Origin: a virus
IMG/VR virus record: IMGVR_UViG_3300044731_001587
Location: 1-38,745 of that record
Strand: one strand, 5' to 3'
Length of the DNA stretch: 38,745 nt
Both the position numbers and the translations under genes were made by a program. This document shows positions 8,239-16,030 of the stretch, piece after piece; position 1 is the stretch's first letter, and every line of letters starts with the position of its first letter. The notes beneath the pieces were generated by a model. That model saw only the letters and a program-made list of their open reading frames with translations, was not told the origin of the DNA and ran no database searches.

Positions 8239-10167
8239 TTAGCGTATTGGGCAAGCACCTGTTGCGCAATCATCAAAGTCAATGGTCAAATCCATTGAGT
8301 TTTCTTGAAGTGGAACGCTAAGATCTAGCTTTGCCGATGCTTTTTCGTATTCTTCCTTGCTAATTTCCTCATATGGAGGCAAAGCGAAGTTGTGATCGAC
8401 ATGCAACAGGAAAGATACCGACTTTACGGAAGAATTATAATTCTTACTCAACCAGTCTTTAATCAGAGGCAGCTCCTCTTTGCGGTAATACACCGTTACC
8501 GAAACAGCGTTGTCCGCCCAAATAGTTTGCATTCTCTTAACCCACTCAAGTTGTTCAATCGCAGTCATATTGGCGGCAAGGATTGAGTTCTCAGGAGACT
8601 TGCATGGGAATTCAATAACATACCGACTATGGTCTTCTCGACCATCAAGCCCCATATCCCAAGTAACCTTGTAACCTCTTCTACGACAAGCATCGACCAA
8701 CGGGTCAACCGAGCTAAACCTAACTCTGCGAATATAGTACGGAGCAAAAGCTGGGTGGATACCGGGAGTTACACCTGGGAGAAGCGAAAGAGTGCCTGAT
8801 GGCTGTACCGTTGTAAGACGGACAGATGGATTCCAACCGTTCTCGGCACTATAAGCTTTATCATATTCCTTCAAGAACGAATATGCATCAGACAGCCAGC
8901 CGATCTGTTTCTCATCACACTGCAGAATACCAGTGATAGATTGACCCAAACGAGCGTTCTTGTGCACGACAGAACTTGTCTTTTCGTATGGATAAGAAAG
9001 TCTTGTAATTTGCTTTTGTACCATGTACAGAAGCCTTGAGACCTCCAGCATTTGAGCAAGGCTTTCGATGTTTGGTAAGAAAATTGTTGCAAGGTTGCAA
9101 GACTCGCCATCCGCAAGTGCAATTTCTGCACAAGGATTAAAGCCTTCAATTGAAGGGTCGGGAGACTTCTCGCCCAAGCGACCGTAAGTTCTTGCGAGTT
9201 TCCTGTTCACCAAGCCGTAAGGTTCACCAGTGCCGTCATAACCCTTCCACAACTCGCTTACTATTTCATCGTAAGCATCAGCATAAATAGAGTTGTTACT
9301 ATTAGCTCTCCACGCAGGTATATTGCCGCTGCCCCAATTTTTTGCTTTAAGGAACAACATGTCATCAGGATCACCGATTGCAATTTGCGCAGACCTTCGT
9401 GAAGAGCCAGAGATTACGATTCTTCCAATGATATTGCAAATGTCCAAGACATCAATGGAGCGAAGTTTCTTACCAACACGCTCATCAAGAACCTTGCAGA
9501 TATCGGCAACTCCATCAACCAAAGCCCCCGATCCCGAAGCGGTACCTCCGAATGTCTTGAGTGGTGTACCAAATTCACGAATTAGCAAAGTTGAGTATGT
9601 AAAAGATTTACCAGAAATAAAATATGATTCAAGCACTTTATGAAGCAACTCTCGCCAACCCTGTCTTGAATCTGGGACGATAAAGTCAGCATCATTACTT
9701 CTTTCGGCAGTAATTGACTTAACCGCTTTGACCTTTGGCAGTTCATGAATCTTTGATCGCTCCACCGAAAAGCCAACACCTCCACCCAGCATCAGGTAAT
9801 CAAACAAAAGTTCAAAGTCTTCAATTTTCTCAATGTTTGTATAAAAACAATTATTCAATGAAGTACCCGAGAATTGAGATACAAGAGGTGTGCCAAGCTG
9901 CCAGAGGGCTCTGCCAGATACTGAGCATCGAAGCTGGAACATGTGATCAAACAACTGCTCGGCTTCTTCTTTGGAGAATGGAACGCCAATATCGACTGCG
10001 CCATCAATTATTCTTTTAATGGTTTGTACCCATGTCTCAGTTTTATTAGTACCTTCAATTTTTCTACTATAGGTTCTAAGGAAAACAACTTCTCCAAGAC
10101 CACCAAAACCCCAAGGTGGGGTCTTTGTAATATAGCTAGCAATAAATTCGGGTGTCAATAGGGACAT
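8239..10167 (-). CDS. Class II (adenosylcobalamin-dependent) ribonucleoside-triphosphate reductase
   Basis: A 642-residue protein that reduces ribonucleotides to deoxyribonucleotides for phage DNA synthesis. Motifs match monomeric RTPR of the Lactobacillus leichmannii type. Redox Cys107 lies in NNCFY. NPCAEI supplies Asn344, the thiyl Cys346 and Glu348. The second redox Cys357 (GESCNL) lies 11 residues later, the same spacing as Cys408/Cys419 in RTPR. The C-terminal CATGAC gives the shuttle pair Cys634/Cys639, spaced five apart as in Cys731/Cys736. PSGTLSLLPGVTPGIHP is the conserved loop. The ATG at 10167 is chosen over 10173 because GGAGG then lies 7 nt upstream. The enzyme is shorter than the 739-residue type enzyme and needs host B12. 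Confidence 0.93.
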   Translation of the reverse strand: MSLLTPEFIASYITKTPPWGFGGLGEVVFLRTYSRKIEGTNKTETWVQTIKRIIDGAVDIGVPFSKEEAEQLFDHMFQLRCSVSGRALWQLGTPLVSQFSGTSLNNCFYTNIEKIEDFELLFDYLMLGGGVGFSVERSKIHELPKVKAVKSITAERSNDADFIVPDSRQGWRELLHKVLESYFISGKSFTYSTLLIREFGTPLKTFGGTASGSGALVDGVADICKVLDERVGKKLRSIDVLDICNIIGRIVISGSSRRSAQIAIGDPDDMLFLKAKNWGSGNIPAWRANSNNSIYADAYDEIVSELWKGYDGTGEPYGLVNRKLARTYGRLGEKSPDPSIEGFNPCAEIALADGESCNLATIFLPNIESLAQMLEVSRLLYMVQKQITRLSYPYEKTSSVVHKNARLGQSITGILQCDEKQIGWLSDAYSFLKEYDKAYSAENGWNPSVRLTTVQPSGTLSLLPGVTPGIHPAFAPYYIRRVRFSSVDPLVDACRRRGYKVTWDMGLDGREDHSRYVIEFPCKSPENSILAANMTAIEQLEWVKRMQTIWADNAVSVTVYYRKEELPLIKDWLSKNYNSSVKSVSFLLHVDHNFALPPYEEISKEEYEKASAKLDLSVPLQENSMDLTIDFDDCATGACPIR

Positions 10168-10239
10168 GTGCATACCTCCAATAGTAAGTCAACCATCTTA
10201 TCTGCCCAATACGATTTGCGCAACTAAAAGTGCTTAGGT

Positions 10240-11253
10240 CTAAAGAAAAGAATTTTCGTAAAACTGAATTCTTTTGATAATCATATCCGCTACTTTTGAC
10301 CACGAAAAATCGTGATGCAAAATTTTAGCGGACTGTATTGTATATTTTTTAAACTCATCATATTCAGAAACAACATGAGTCATTAAATCCATCAACTGCT
10401 CCATGTCGGGATAAGCCCACATTCCTGTATCTTCTCCATACTGATTGCTGTTCCAATCTGCGGTACTGTATGTGCAGGACAATGGGATTGAGTATTTAGC
10501 AAAATCAGAACAACCAGTAGCGTCTGTGACGATTGTCGGCATTCCAGTACAAATAGTTTCAAACGGAATCATTCCAAAGCCCTCCCCACTTGTTGGGTAA
10601 ACCAGGCAATGGCATTTATGATACAACGCAACTAAATCTTCGGTGCTAAGCGACTGAGGTATCCCAATTATTTGAGGATGCTGAGTTGCTGGAACAAGCT
10701 TATTGTCCAAATAAACTTCTGCATGACAGAAGTTATTGTATTTCAAAATTAATTTAAAGTCGAGATTATCCTCATATAGATCAAGAAATGCATCTACAAC
10801 CATCTGGGCATTTTTTCTTTTTGAATCCCCGCCAACATGAAGGAAATTAAAAGTTTTAGTAATTTCACGATCAATTATGGAAAAATCATCAGATATCCCG
10901 TGCGGGATCACATGGATATTGGGATGAACATTATTCTGGGTATATACATCTTTTACAAAGTTAGATGTTGCCCAGATCTCATCCATCTGTTGCATGTTGT
11001 AGTGCCAACCCGAAGGGATCTTGGTAGATTCCCATGGAGTGTAACCAATTTTGTATTTGTTTTGCAATTGGTAATAATGCGGCTGACAGAAGTTGATATG
11101 AAACGGTATTTCATTTTTATTGTAAAATACAGCAATTTCTTTTTCCTGAAGGGCAGATATGATTTGAAGCGCAGCCGTGCTGTATCCTTGGCTATACCAA
11201 GGTAGGCCGCTAGCATCTACATTCCCAGGACTAAACCAGCTAATTTTTTTCAT
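10240..11253 (-). CDS. GT4-like (GT-B) glycosyltransferase
   Basis: A 337-residue protein with a GT-B fold signature. The C-terminal nucleotide-sugar site reads SGEGFGMIPFET, giving the EX7E pair Glu224/Glu232, and NFLHVGGDSKRKN (residues 136-148) is the usual start of the C-terminal lobe. The N-terminal lobe starts ISWFSPGNVDASGLPWYSQGY, as in GT4 enzymes. It would transfer a sugar from a nucleotide donor to an unknown acceptor, such as virion protein, modified DNA or host surface glycan. It lies between the reductase and the late promoter, so it is likely expressed with virion genes. Confidence 0.85.
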   Translation of the reverse strand: MKKISWFSPGNVDASGLPWYSQGYSTAALQIISALQEKEIAVFYNKNEIPFHINFCQPHYYQLQNKYKIGYTPWESTKIPSGWHYNMQQMDEIWATSNFVKDVYTQNNVHPNIHVIPHGISDDFSIIDREITKTFNFLHVGGDSKRKNAQMVVDAFLDLYEDNLDFKLILKYNNFCHAEVYLDNKLVPATQHPQIIGIPQSLSTEDLVALYHKCHCLVYPTSGEGFGMIPFETICTGMPTIVTDATGCSDFAKYSIPLSCTYSTADWNSNQYGEDTGMWAYPDMEQLMDLMTHVVSEYDEFKKYTIQSAKILHHDFSWSKVADMIIKRIQFYENSFL

Positions 11254-11258
11254 AAAAA

Positions 11259-11504
11259 TTATTTACGTTTTCTTTTGTCTTTTGTAGGTGTGTCTTCGAT
11301 ATCAAAGTTCAAACATTTTACACCATTTTCAATAAACTTGCGGGCCTGTTCTTCAGAAATTTCACAAGTAACGGGCAAATGGCTATACATGCATTTCGAA
11401 GCCGCCAGCCAGCATCCGTTGGCCTGTACTAGGGTGATGTAATTATTGTCGACAATTGCCGAGCCGCTGTAGTCGTCTGACTCTACAATCCCAATAATTT
11501 TCAT
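11259..11504 (-). CDS. Small protein, first gene of late operon, probably leaderless
   Basis: An 81-residue protein (MKIIGIVESDDYSGSAIVDN...) with two or three Cys and a very basic C-terminus (KDKRKRK). The start at 11504 is chosen because an extended -10 (TGaTATACT) at 11510-11518 puts the transcript start at this ATG. An upstream in-frame ATG at 11540 lies outside that transcript. No family recognised. It precedes the glycosyltransferase by 5 bp. Confidence 0.65.
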   Translation of the reverse strand: MKIIGIVESDDYSGSAIVDNNYITLVQANGCWLAASKCMYSHLPVTCEISEEQARKFIENGVKCLNFDIEDTPTKDKRKRK

Positions 11505-11509
11505 ACAAA

Positions 11510-11537
11510 AGTATATCACTTTCACTATTATTATCAA
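11510..11537 (-). promoter_or_regulatory. Late-operon promoter, sigma70-like with extended -10
   Basis: On the minus strand TTGATA (11537-11532), 16 bp, then TGa-TATACT (11518-11510). The ATG lies 5 bases after the -10, so the predicted mRNA is leaderless. It is the only good promoter upstream of the 11.5 kb block of late genes. Confidence 0.7.
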
Positions 11538-11540
11538 CAA

Positions 11541-11705
11541 AATACTAAGTACACTAAGAATACCAATATGCTTATTGTATATATAGTATAAGTGTTTACT
11601 AAGCGTACTAGTGTGCTAGGCATGCTACGCATGCGAAGCATACCATATGGGAAAGACCTTTGTCTCAAGAAAATATTTTTTTTGCAAGATTTTTTTAAAA
11701 TTCTG
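11541..11705. promoter_or_regulatory. Divergent control region between late and plus-strand operons
   Basis: No gene. It holds short related repeats (ACTAAGTACACTAAG; ACTAAGCGTACTAGTGTGCTAGG), the small palindrome CTAGTGTGCTAG, a GCATGC...GCATGC inverted repeat (11620-11634) and an alternating TA tract (11576-11590). The 9-mer GTGCTAGGC at 11613-11621 is the reverse complement of part of the cassette-array core (GCCTAGCAC). It is a plausible operator region for a repressor or activator controlling the late promoter on one side and the plus-strand promoter on the other. Confidence 0.45.
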
Positions 11706-11714
11706 TGAGATAAT
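11706..11714 (+). promoter_or_regulatory. Extended -10 of the plus-strand operon
   Basis: TGa-GATAAT ends 6 bases before the ATG at 11721, so the predicted transcript starts at the start codon. TTGCAA at 11682-11687 is 21 bp upstream of the hexamer, too far for a normal -35. Confidence 0.5.
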
Positions 11715-11720
11715 CATATT

Positions 11721-11900
11721 ATGATTTACGGATTAATTATTTACCTGCTCTATATGACGCTCAATGCATTTTTGCTAAAAAGTGCAATATCACTGGGGTT
11801 TGATCACAACATAGGCTGGGGGTCAGCAATTCTATTTTCTTTAGTATCTAGTATGTTTGTTGTTGTTCATAGGTACAGAAAAACAGATGTACAAGATTAA
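11721..11900 (+). CDS. Small two-helix membrane protein
   Basis: A 59-residue ORF with two hydrophobic segments (residues 2-19 and 32-49) and a basic C-terminus (HRYRKTDVQD). It has no Shine-Dalgarno, but an extended -10 just upstream suggests leaderless translation. It overlaps the next gene by 14 bp. It could be a superinfection-exclusion or holin-type protein, but this is not shown by the sequence. Confidence 0.6.
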   Translation: MIYGLIIYLLYMTLNAFLLKSAISLGFDHNIGWGSAILFSLVSSMFVVVHRYRKTDVQD

Positions 11901-12294
11901 TGAAATTGATTTTTCTTATTTAGAAAACAAACAGGTGCTATTATTAAGTGACACTGGGTACCCATACCCTTACATTTTAGAATTTATTGAAAAATTAAAA
12001 CACTCAAATGTGAGTATCTATATCTGCCCAGCTACAACTTCCCAGTTTGTTAAGCTATGGCTTCTTGTTGTTCTTGATAAAAAAGTAAAAATCATAAAAG
12101 ATAAAAATTATAAAATGTTTTTTAAAAATAAAATTGATGAATTTGAAATTGTAATAATTTTTGGTAAAAAGAAAAATGATGAGCAAACAACTTTGAGGAA
12201 ATTGCTCAAGAGTATGCTATTGTCATATAAAAATATAACCGTTGTAACAGAAAAAGGGATTGACTGCGATGAGAATAATACCTTACGAAGGTGA
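11887..12294 (+). CDS. Unknown alpha/beta protein, 135 aa
   Basis: Alternating hydrophobic strands (KQVLLLSDTGYP, VSIYICPA, FEIVIIFGKKK, NITVVTEKG) and lysine-rich helices suggest a Rossmann-like or toprim-like alpha/beta fold, but no catalytic motif is recognised. The ATG at 11887 is preferred over a TTG at 11857. The gene overlaps both neighbours, so the four genes at 11.7-12.8 kb form one operon. Confidence 0.6.
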   Translation: MYKINEIDFSYLENKQVLLLSDTGYPYPYILEFIEKLKHSNVSIYICPATTSQFVKLWLLVVLDKKVKIIKDKNYKMFFKNKIDEFEIVIIFGKKKNDEQTTLRKLLKSMLLSYKNITVVTEKGIDCDENNTLRR

Positions 12295-12544
12295 AGAGGA
12301 TCTTGAAAATATTGATAGTTTGTCAATCATCATAAAAGCTGTCCCTTTTGAAAACACATATGTCCCGGCTTTCTTTATTCAAAGCCCCGATGACGATTAC
12401 CCAATGTCTATTGATGAACTTAATTGTTTAATGGATGGCATTGAAATTGCAAATAGGTCAGTAGACCACATTATTTCTTTTTTATTAAAAAAGTCTTTTG
12501 AAGAATTTGATAATAAAAATAAAGAGGAGGATGACGAGGAATGA
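12269..12544 (+). CDS. Small acidic protein
   Basis: A 91-residue protein from the ATG at 12269 (a TTG at 12260 is less likely). It ends in a long acidic tail (NKNKEEDDEE), and the body contains DDDYPMSIDELN. It overlaps the previous gene by 26 bp and the next by 4 bp (ATGA). No family recognised. Confidence 0.6.
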   Translation: MRIIPYEGEEDLENIDSLSIIIKAVPFENTYVPAFFIQSPDDDYPMSIDELNCLMDGIEIANRSVDHIISFLLKKSFEEFDNKNKEEDDEE

Positions 12545-12828
12545 TTTTAGGTGGTCTTAAAGACGACTTTCCCTACCCAGAGAAGTTGTGCCCGTATTGT
12601 AATTGGAAATTAAAACCAGTAAACGCAGTTCATTGGCATGGGGACATCTATCAATACAAGGCGCTGTATTTAGATGAGAACCCAAATTGTCCCGCCTATG
12701 ATGAAGGGGCGAAGCAAGCCTATGCTCGCATCTATTACACATCAGAAGATGCGTTTAATTATTTTAGGGATGTAAAAATGCCAGTCCAAAGGTGGACTCA
12801 AGAGGACCTATACTCAATTTACCAATAA
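12541..12828 (+). CDS. Small putative zinc-binding protein
   Basis: A 95-residue protein with CPYC at residues 17-20, HWH at 31-33 and a further Cys near 50 (NPNCPAYDEG), which together could form a zinc site. GGAGG lies just upstream and the start overlaps the previous stop (ATGA). Function unknown; similar single-ribbon proteins are common in phages. Confidence 0.65.
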   Translation: MILGGLKDDFPYPEKLCPYCNWKLKPVNAVHWHGDIYQYKALYLDENPNCPAYDEGAKQAYARIYYTSEDAFNYFRDVKMPVQRWTQEDLYSIYQ

Positions 12829-12830
12829 TA

Positions 12831-12839
12831 TGGTAAAAT
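12831..12839 (+). promoter_or_regulatory. Extended -10 promoter before the DUF5872-like gene
   Basis: TGg-TAAAAT, with the ATG at 12848 eight bases after the hexamer. No Shine-Dalgarno is present, so initiation may be leaderless. Confidence 0.5.
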
Positions 12840-12847
12840 ATTGAATT

Positions 12848-13879
12848 ATGCCTGTTCGTTCTTGCTCAGATGGAAACAACCCCGGTTATAAGTGGGGGGA
12901 TAGTGGTAAATGCTACACCTACACCACGGGTGATCAGCAATCAATGGAAGCCGCAAAAGCGAAAGCTCAAATGCAGGGTGTTGCTGCAAGAGTTAACGGT
13001 TATGAAGAAAAGGCGAATGAAGTAACGACTGGCTCAATGGGTTCGGGCATCAAGAATCCTCAACAAGGATATAAACCAAAGAAGAAAAAGAAAAAAGAAG
13101 ATTTTGGTAAAAGCCTTGATCAATGGTTTAAAGAAAGATGGGTGGATATATCCCGACCAAAAGCTGGCGGTGGTTTTGAGCCATGCGGCAGAGCAGACGC
13201 TGAGTCGGGAAAGTATCCTAAGTGCGTACCAGCCGCTCGTGCTGCAAGAATGACACCTGCGCAGATTGCATCGGCAGTCAGGCGCAAGCGCACAGCTGAG
13301 TCATCCCAGACAAGGCAGGGTAAAAAGCCTATTAATGTTTCAACAGATGTTGAGAAAGCATCTCGCAATGTTCCAACCAACCCCTCTCTCTACGCCCGAG
13401 TCAAAGCTGAGGCTAAAGCGAAATTTGATGTCTACCCCTCAGCCTACGCAAATGCATGGCTTGTCCGTGAATATAAAAAACGAGGCGGCGGTTATAGAGT
13501 TGTAAACAAGTCCGAGGAATTTGTGAATAAAATTGCAGATGACCTTGATGAGCAAGAGGCAGTCTTGGCTGATATGCTGGTCGCAATTACTCGTCGGTAT
13601 GGTAAGTTTAACGAAGACGAAACAGGTGTTTGGGCTGGCTACGACTCCCCAGATGAAAATGATGTAGCTGACATCGGAGTTAAATGTTCTAATTGCGTTT
13701 TATATGAAGGCGAAGGGGTGTGCAAGATACTCGCACAAAAAGTTGAGGAAGAAGGCAAGTGCAGATTTGCCATCATCCCAGACGGCATAGTTGAGCCAGA
13801 AGAGGATGATGATGAGGAAGATGATGAAGAAGCCATCATGAGTTATATTATAAACAGAGTTAAAGAATATTTAATGTGA
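12848..13879 (+). CDS. DUF5872-like phage protein with C-terminal four-Cys domain
   Basis: A 343-residue protein. Residues 1-27 contain a small Cys motif (RSCSDGNNPGYKWGDSGKCY). Residues 90-150 form a basic segment with DISRPKAGGGFEPCGR and KYPKCVPAARAARMT, and residues 175-215 include KAKFDVYPSAYANAWLVREY; both are of the type named DUF5872 in phages. Residues 275-310 have four Cys in the spacing CSNC...C...C (CSNCVLYEGEGVCK...GKCRF), which resembles a HiPIP-like domain seen in phage head-associated proteins. The C-terminus is acidic (EEDDDEEDDEE). Biochemical role unknown; possibly packaged or head-related. Confidence 0.7.
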   Translation: MPVRSCSDGNNPGYKWGDSGKCYTYTTGDQQSMEAAKAKAQMQGVAARVNGYEEKANEVTTGSMGSGIKNPQQGYKPKKKKKKEDFGKSLDQWFKERWVDISRPKAGGGFEPCGRADAESGKYPKCVPAARAARMTPAQIASAVRRKRTAESSQTRQGKKPINVSTDVEKASRNVPTNPSLYARVKAEAKAKFDVYPSAYANAWLVREYKKRGGGYRVVNKSEEFVNKIADDLDEQEAVLADMLVAITRRYGKFNEDETGVWAGYDSPDENDVADIGVKCSNCVLYEGEGVCKILAQKVEEEGKCRFAIIPDGIVEPEEDDDEEDDEEAIMSYIINRVKEYLM

Positions 13880-13916
13880 TATGCTTATAAGTATATCTTT
13901 GATATAAGGAGAGTTT

Positions 13917-14327
13917 ATGAAATTTATTAGTATCCCAGTGGATAATGCCGAAGCAATGATTAATCAGCATTCATTCCTAAAAAATAAGAACGAAGAAATG
14001 GCAAAAGCTGCTTTTACACAAATGAAAGAATTTGTTGAAGCCGCCTCTTACCATCAGCAGCAGATTGATGTGCTTGGTAAAGCAATTAAAGATGTTACTT
14101 TCATGTTGACAGAGACAAAAACAACCCTTTCAGGCAGCGATGGCGGCTCAACGAGTGAAGGTACTTCACCAGCACCGTCACCATCCACAGCGTTCGGTGA
14201 TGGCGATCCAGAAAAGGTCGCTGTCCGTAAAGCTGATCTAATTAGCTCACTAAAGGCCCACGAAGACCAGTTCGGTTCTTTTGACATTAATGTCGATGTA
14301 ATCGCTGACTTCTTAATGGCTAAGTGA
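13917..14327 (+). CDS. Unknown protein with helical halves and a Gly/Ser/Pro linker
   Basis: A 136-residue protein. Residues 1-70 are amphipathic helix. Residues 73-100 are a disordered GSDGGSTSEGTSPAPSPS linker. The C-terminal 40 residues are another helical unit (RKADLISSLKAHED). A clear Shine-Dalgarno (AAGGAGAG) lies 5 bases upstream. The next gene encodes a membrane anchor, so a lysis or envelope role is possible but unproven. Confidence 0.7.
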   Translation: MKFISIPVDNAEAMINQHSFLKNKNEEMAKAAFTQMKEFVEAASYHQQQIDVLGKAIKDVTFMLTETKTTLSGSDGGSTSEGTSPAPSPSTAFGDGDPEKVAVRKADLISSLKAHEDQFGSFDINVDVIADFLMAK

Positions 14328-14330
14328 TCT

Positions 14331-14561
14331 ATGGAAGCAATTATTGTAGCAACCATTGCAGCCGTGGGTGGAATACTCGCAGCACTAGTGCAGATGAGCA
14401 GGAAAGAAAATAAAGCAGATCATGGTATTGTAGCTCTTTTGCTAAAAGACTTGCACGAGGATGTCAAAGATGTTGACACTAAACTTGAAAAACATATTGA
14501 TTGGCACACAGATAAAGTTATTGCAAAAAAAGTAGTAAAACCAACAACTGTTAAAAAATAA
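14331..14561 (+). CDS. Membrane-anchored small protein, holin-like
   Basis: A 76-residue protein with one N-terminal transmembrane helix (IIVATIAAVGGILAALVQM, residues 4-22), a charged amphipathic helix (KDLHEDVKDVDTKLEKHIDW) and a basic tail. This topology resembles DUF2746-type actinophage membrane proteins that are proposed holins. It begins 3 bp after the previous stop and is followed by a strong terminator. Confidence 0.55.
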   Translation: MEAIIVATIAAVGGILAALVQMSRKENKADHGIVALLLKDLHEDVKDVDTKLEKHIDWHTDKVIAKKVVKPTTVKK

Positions 14562-14565
14562 ATTT

Positions 14566-14633
14566 AAACGAGCGCTTTAGGCTTATAGTATTCCGAAAGG
14601 TTATTATGGGATTACTGAGGCGCTCGTTTTTTA
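14566..14633 (+). terminator. Long-loop intrinsic terminator
   Basis: A perfect 10-bp stem AAACGAGCGC / GCGCTCGTTT (14566-14575 and 14620-14629), followed by a T run. The 44-nt loop can form further pairing (CCGAAAGG and AGTATTCC with GGATTACT). A 10-codon ORF (14606-14638, MGLLRRSFFI) preceded by AGG overlaps the right arm. Confidence 0.8.
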
Positions 14634-14655
14634 TTTAAAAAACTTTGATTCCCCG

Positions 14656-14684
14656 TTGATTTCGTTTTCTAAAAATGCTAATAT
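14656..14684 (+). promoter_or_regulatory. Sigma70-like promoter with extended -10
   Basis: TTGATT, 17 bp, TGc-TAATAT: the best-matching complete promoter on the plus strand. The predicted start near 14691 lies before the ATG at 14710 and rules out the earlier in-frame TTG and ATG codons at 14656 and 14683. Confidence 0.7.
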
Positions 14685-14709
14685 GATTAGACCGAGAGAA
14701 GGGCTAGGT

Positions 14710-15165
14710 ATGTCAGAAGACAGCATTCACGAAGAAGAACCTGGGTTTACGGCGACAAGAGAGTTCGATGCTATTTTTAATAAACTAATCGCATCAGTCC
14801 CCGCATCCAGCCAGAGAGAGGCTGCATCTGTCATATATGGTCATTACAAAGGTTGGGCTCCATCAAAGACCATTAAGTATTACAACATTGATGAAGAAAC
14901 ATATTCAACATACGCTGAATTTTTTAAATTCAGAGAAAAGGTGGTAAATAAAATGGCTGGAAGAAAATCTAAGCAAGATAGCATTGTTAACTTTCTTAAC
15001 GGAAATGTCGGGAAGGTTGTTACACCTGTGCAGTTAGCTACAGATGTACAAATCTCACTCCCGACTTTTTATAATTTCTATAATGCGAATCGTTCTTACT
15101 TTAAAAAAGTAAAACGTGGACATTTTGAAATTATTGACCCTAAAGTTGAGCGAGCAAATAGCTAA
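14710..15165 (+). CDS. Putative HTH DNA-binding protein
   Basis: A 151-residue protein. The C-terminal 55 residues (NGNVGKVVTPVQLATDVQIS then LPTFYNFYNANRSYFKKVKRG) look like a winged helix-turn-helix: the first helix pair VTPVQLATDVQI, a recognition helix LPTFYNFYNAN and a basic wing. The middle (GWAPSKTIKYYNIDEETYSTYAEF) could be a second HTH. The start follows AGAAGG by 7 bases. It has its own strong promoter, so it is a candidate phage regulator, perhaps of the repeats further right, but no target is shown. Confidence 0.65.
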   Translation: MSEDSIHEEEPGFTATREFDAIFNKLIASVPASSQREAASVIYGHYKGWAPSKTIKYYNIDEETYSTYAEFFKFREKVVNKMAGRKSKQDSIVNFLNGNVGKVVTPVQLATDVQISLPTFYNFYNANRSYFKKVKRGHFEIIDPKVERANS

Positions 15166-15167
15166 CT

Positions 15168-15809
15168 ATGGAAAAAACAGTGGTTGTGCGAAACACAAAA
15201 TCATGGGAATTCTGCGCGGAAGAAGCCGTAAGCGATTTGTTTTGGTTTGTAAATAGGTTCGATGTAACTCGCATGACCATGGAGTGTGGTACTTCCCAAA
15301 AATCAAGAACGAGCAATCCTTATTGGAAGAATCTCAATATTGACCTATCAGGCAATCATATTGATAATATTAAAAAAATTACCGATTGGTGTATTGATAA
15401 TAAAACATGGGAAAGCGATCCACACTATTCCGTAGATAGAAGTGAAGATGAATTAATGCATTGCCGGCAGTACCATAGTTGGCTATGGTCAATGATTGGT
15501 GCTGTCAGCTTGCATTACTGTAAAATAAATGGTATTTCTTTAAATCAAAAAACGCTTTCTTCTACTTTAGTTAAAAAACAAAAAGATTACGGACCAAAAA
15601 ATATTGAAAGATTTGGTCTTAACGGATTAACAATCCGAATGCACGATAAAGTTGCAAGATTAGAAAATCTTTTGTCCAAGCCAGAAGGCGTTACAAATGC
15701 AGTCCTGGGTGAAAGTATTTATGATACATTGCTTGATATTGGCGGCTACTCTGCGATTGCACTAATGTGGATTCGTGGAGAGTTTTTGCTGCCGATGGAA
15801 AATGCATGA
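15168..15809 (+). CDS. Protein with C-terminal Nmad1/DUF1599-like domain
   Basis: A 213-residue protein. The C-terminal 80 residues (KKQKDYGPKNIERFGLNGLT, HDKVARLENLL, ESIYDTLLDIGGYSAIALMW) match the domain known as nucleotide modification-associated domain 1 (DUF1599), found with phage base-modification genes. The N-terminal 120 residues have many Trp and three Cys and are not recognised. It starts 3 bp after the HTH gene. Inference: handling of modified nucleotides. Confidence 0.7.
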   Translation: MEKTVVVRNTKSWEFCAEEAVSDLFWFVNRFDVTRMTMECGTSQKSRTSNPYWKNLNIDLSGNHIDNIKKITDWCIDNKTWESDPHYSVDRSEDELMHCRQYHSWLWSMIGAVSLHYCKINGISLNQKTLSSTLVKKQKDYGPKNIERFGLNGLTIRMHDKVARLENLLSKPEGVTNAVLGESIYDTLLDIGGYSAIALMWIRGEFLLPMENA

Positions 15810-16030
15810 GCAATCAGGCATGGTCTTGGCTTCTTGCTATAATGGGAGTTGTCGGCATTTTTTTTGTTGGTAAAAAAAGATGGGAAGCATTTGTTTGGCT
15901 AATATGTGTAGAGTGTTTATGGACAGTGTTTGCAATTATTAGCAAACAGTATGGCTTTATATTTGGTTCCGTTTTTTACGGGATTGTATATGTAAATAAT
16001 GTTTTTAAGTGGAGGAAAGATGACCGATAA
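15806..16030 (+). CDS. Small three-helix membrane protein
   Basis: A 74-residue protein starting at an ATGA overlap with the previous gene. Hydrophobic helices lie near residues 5-21, 27-43 and 49-66, with Trp at the ends and a basic C-terminus (KWRKDDR). The pattern GVVGIFFVGKK...WAFVWL...KQYGFIFG...YVNN resembles short PnuC-like membrane proteins found in actinophages. Transport function is not established. Confidence 0.65.
   Translation: MSNQAWSWLLAIMGVVGIFFVGKKRWEAFVWLICVECLWTVFAIISKQYGFIFGSVFYGIVYVNNVFKWRKDDR

Noticed and set aside
11259-11540. 93-residue version of the first late gene
   Set aside because: The extra 12 N-terminal residues lie upstream of the predicted transcription start at the TGaTATACT promoter.
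14656-14709. Longer N-terminus for the HTH protein
   Set aside because: The TTG at 14656 is the -35 itself, and the ATG at 14683 lies before the predicted transcription start.
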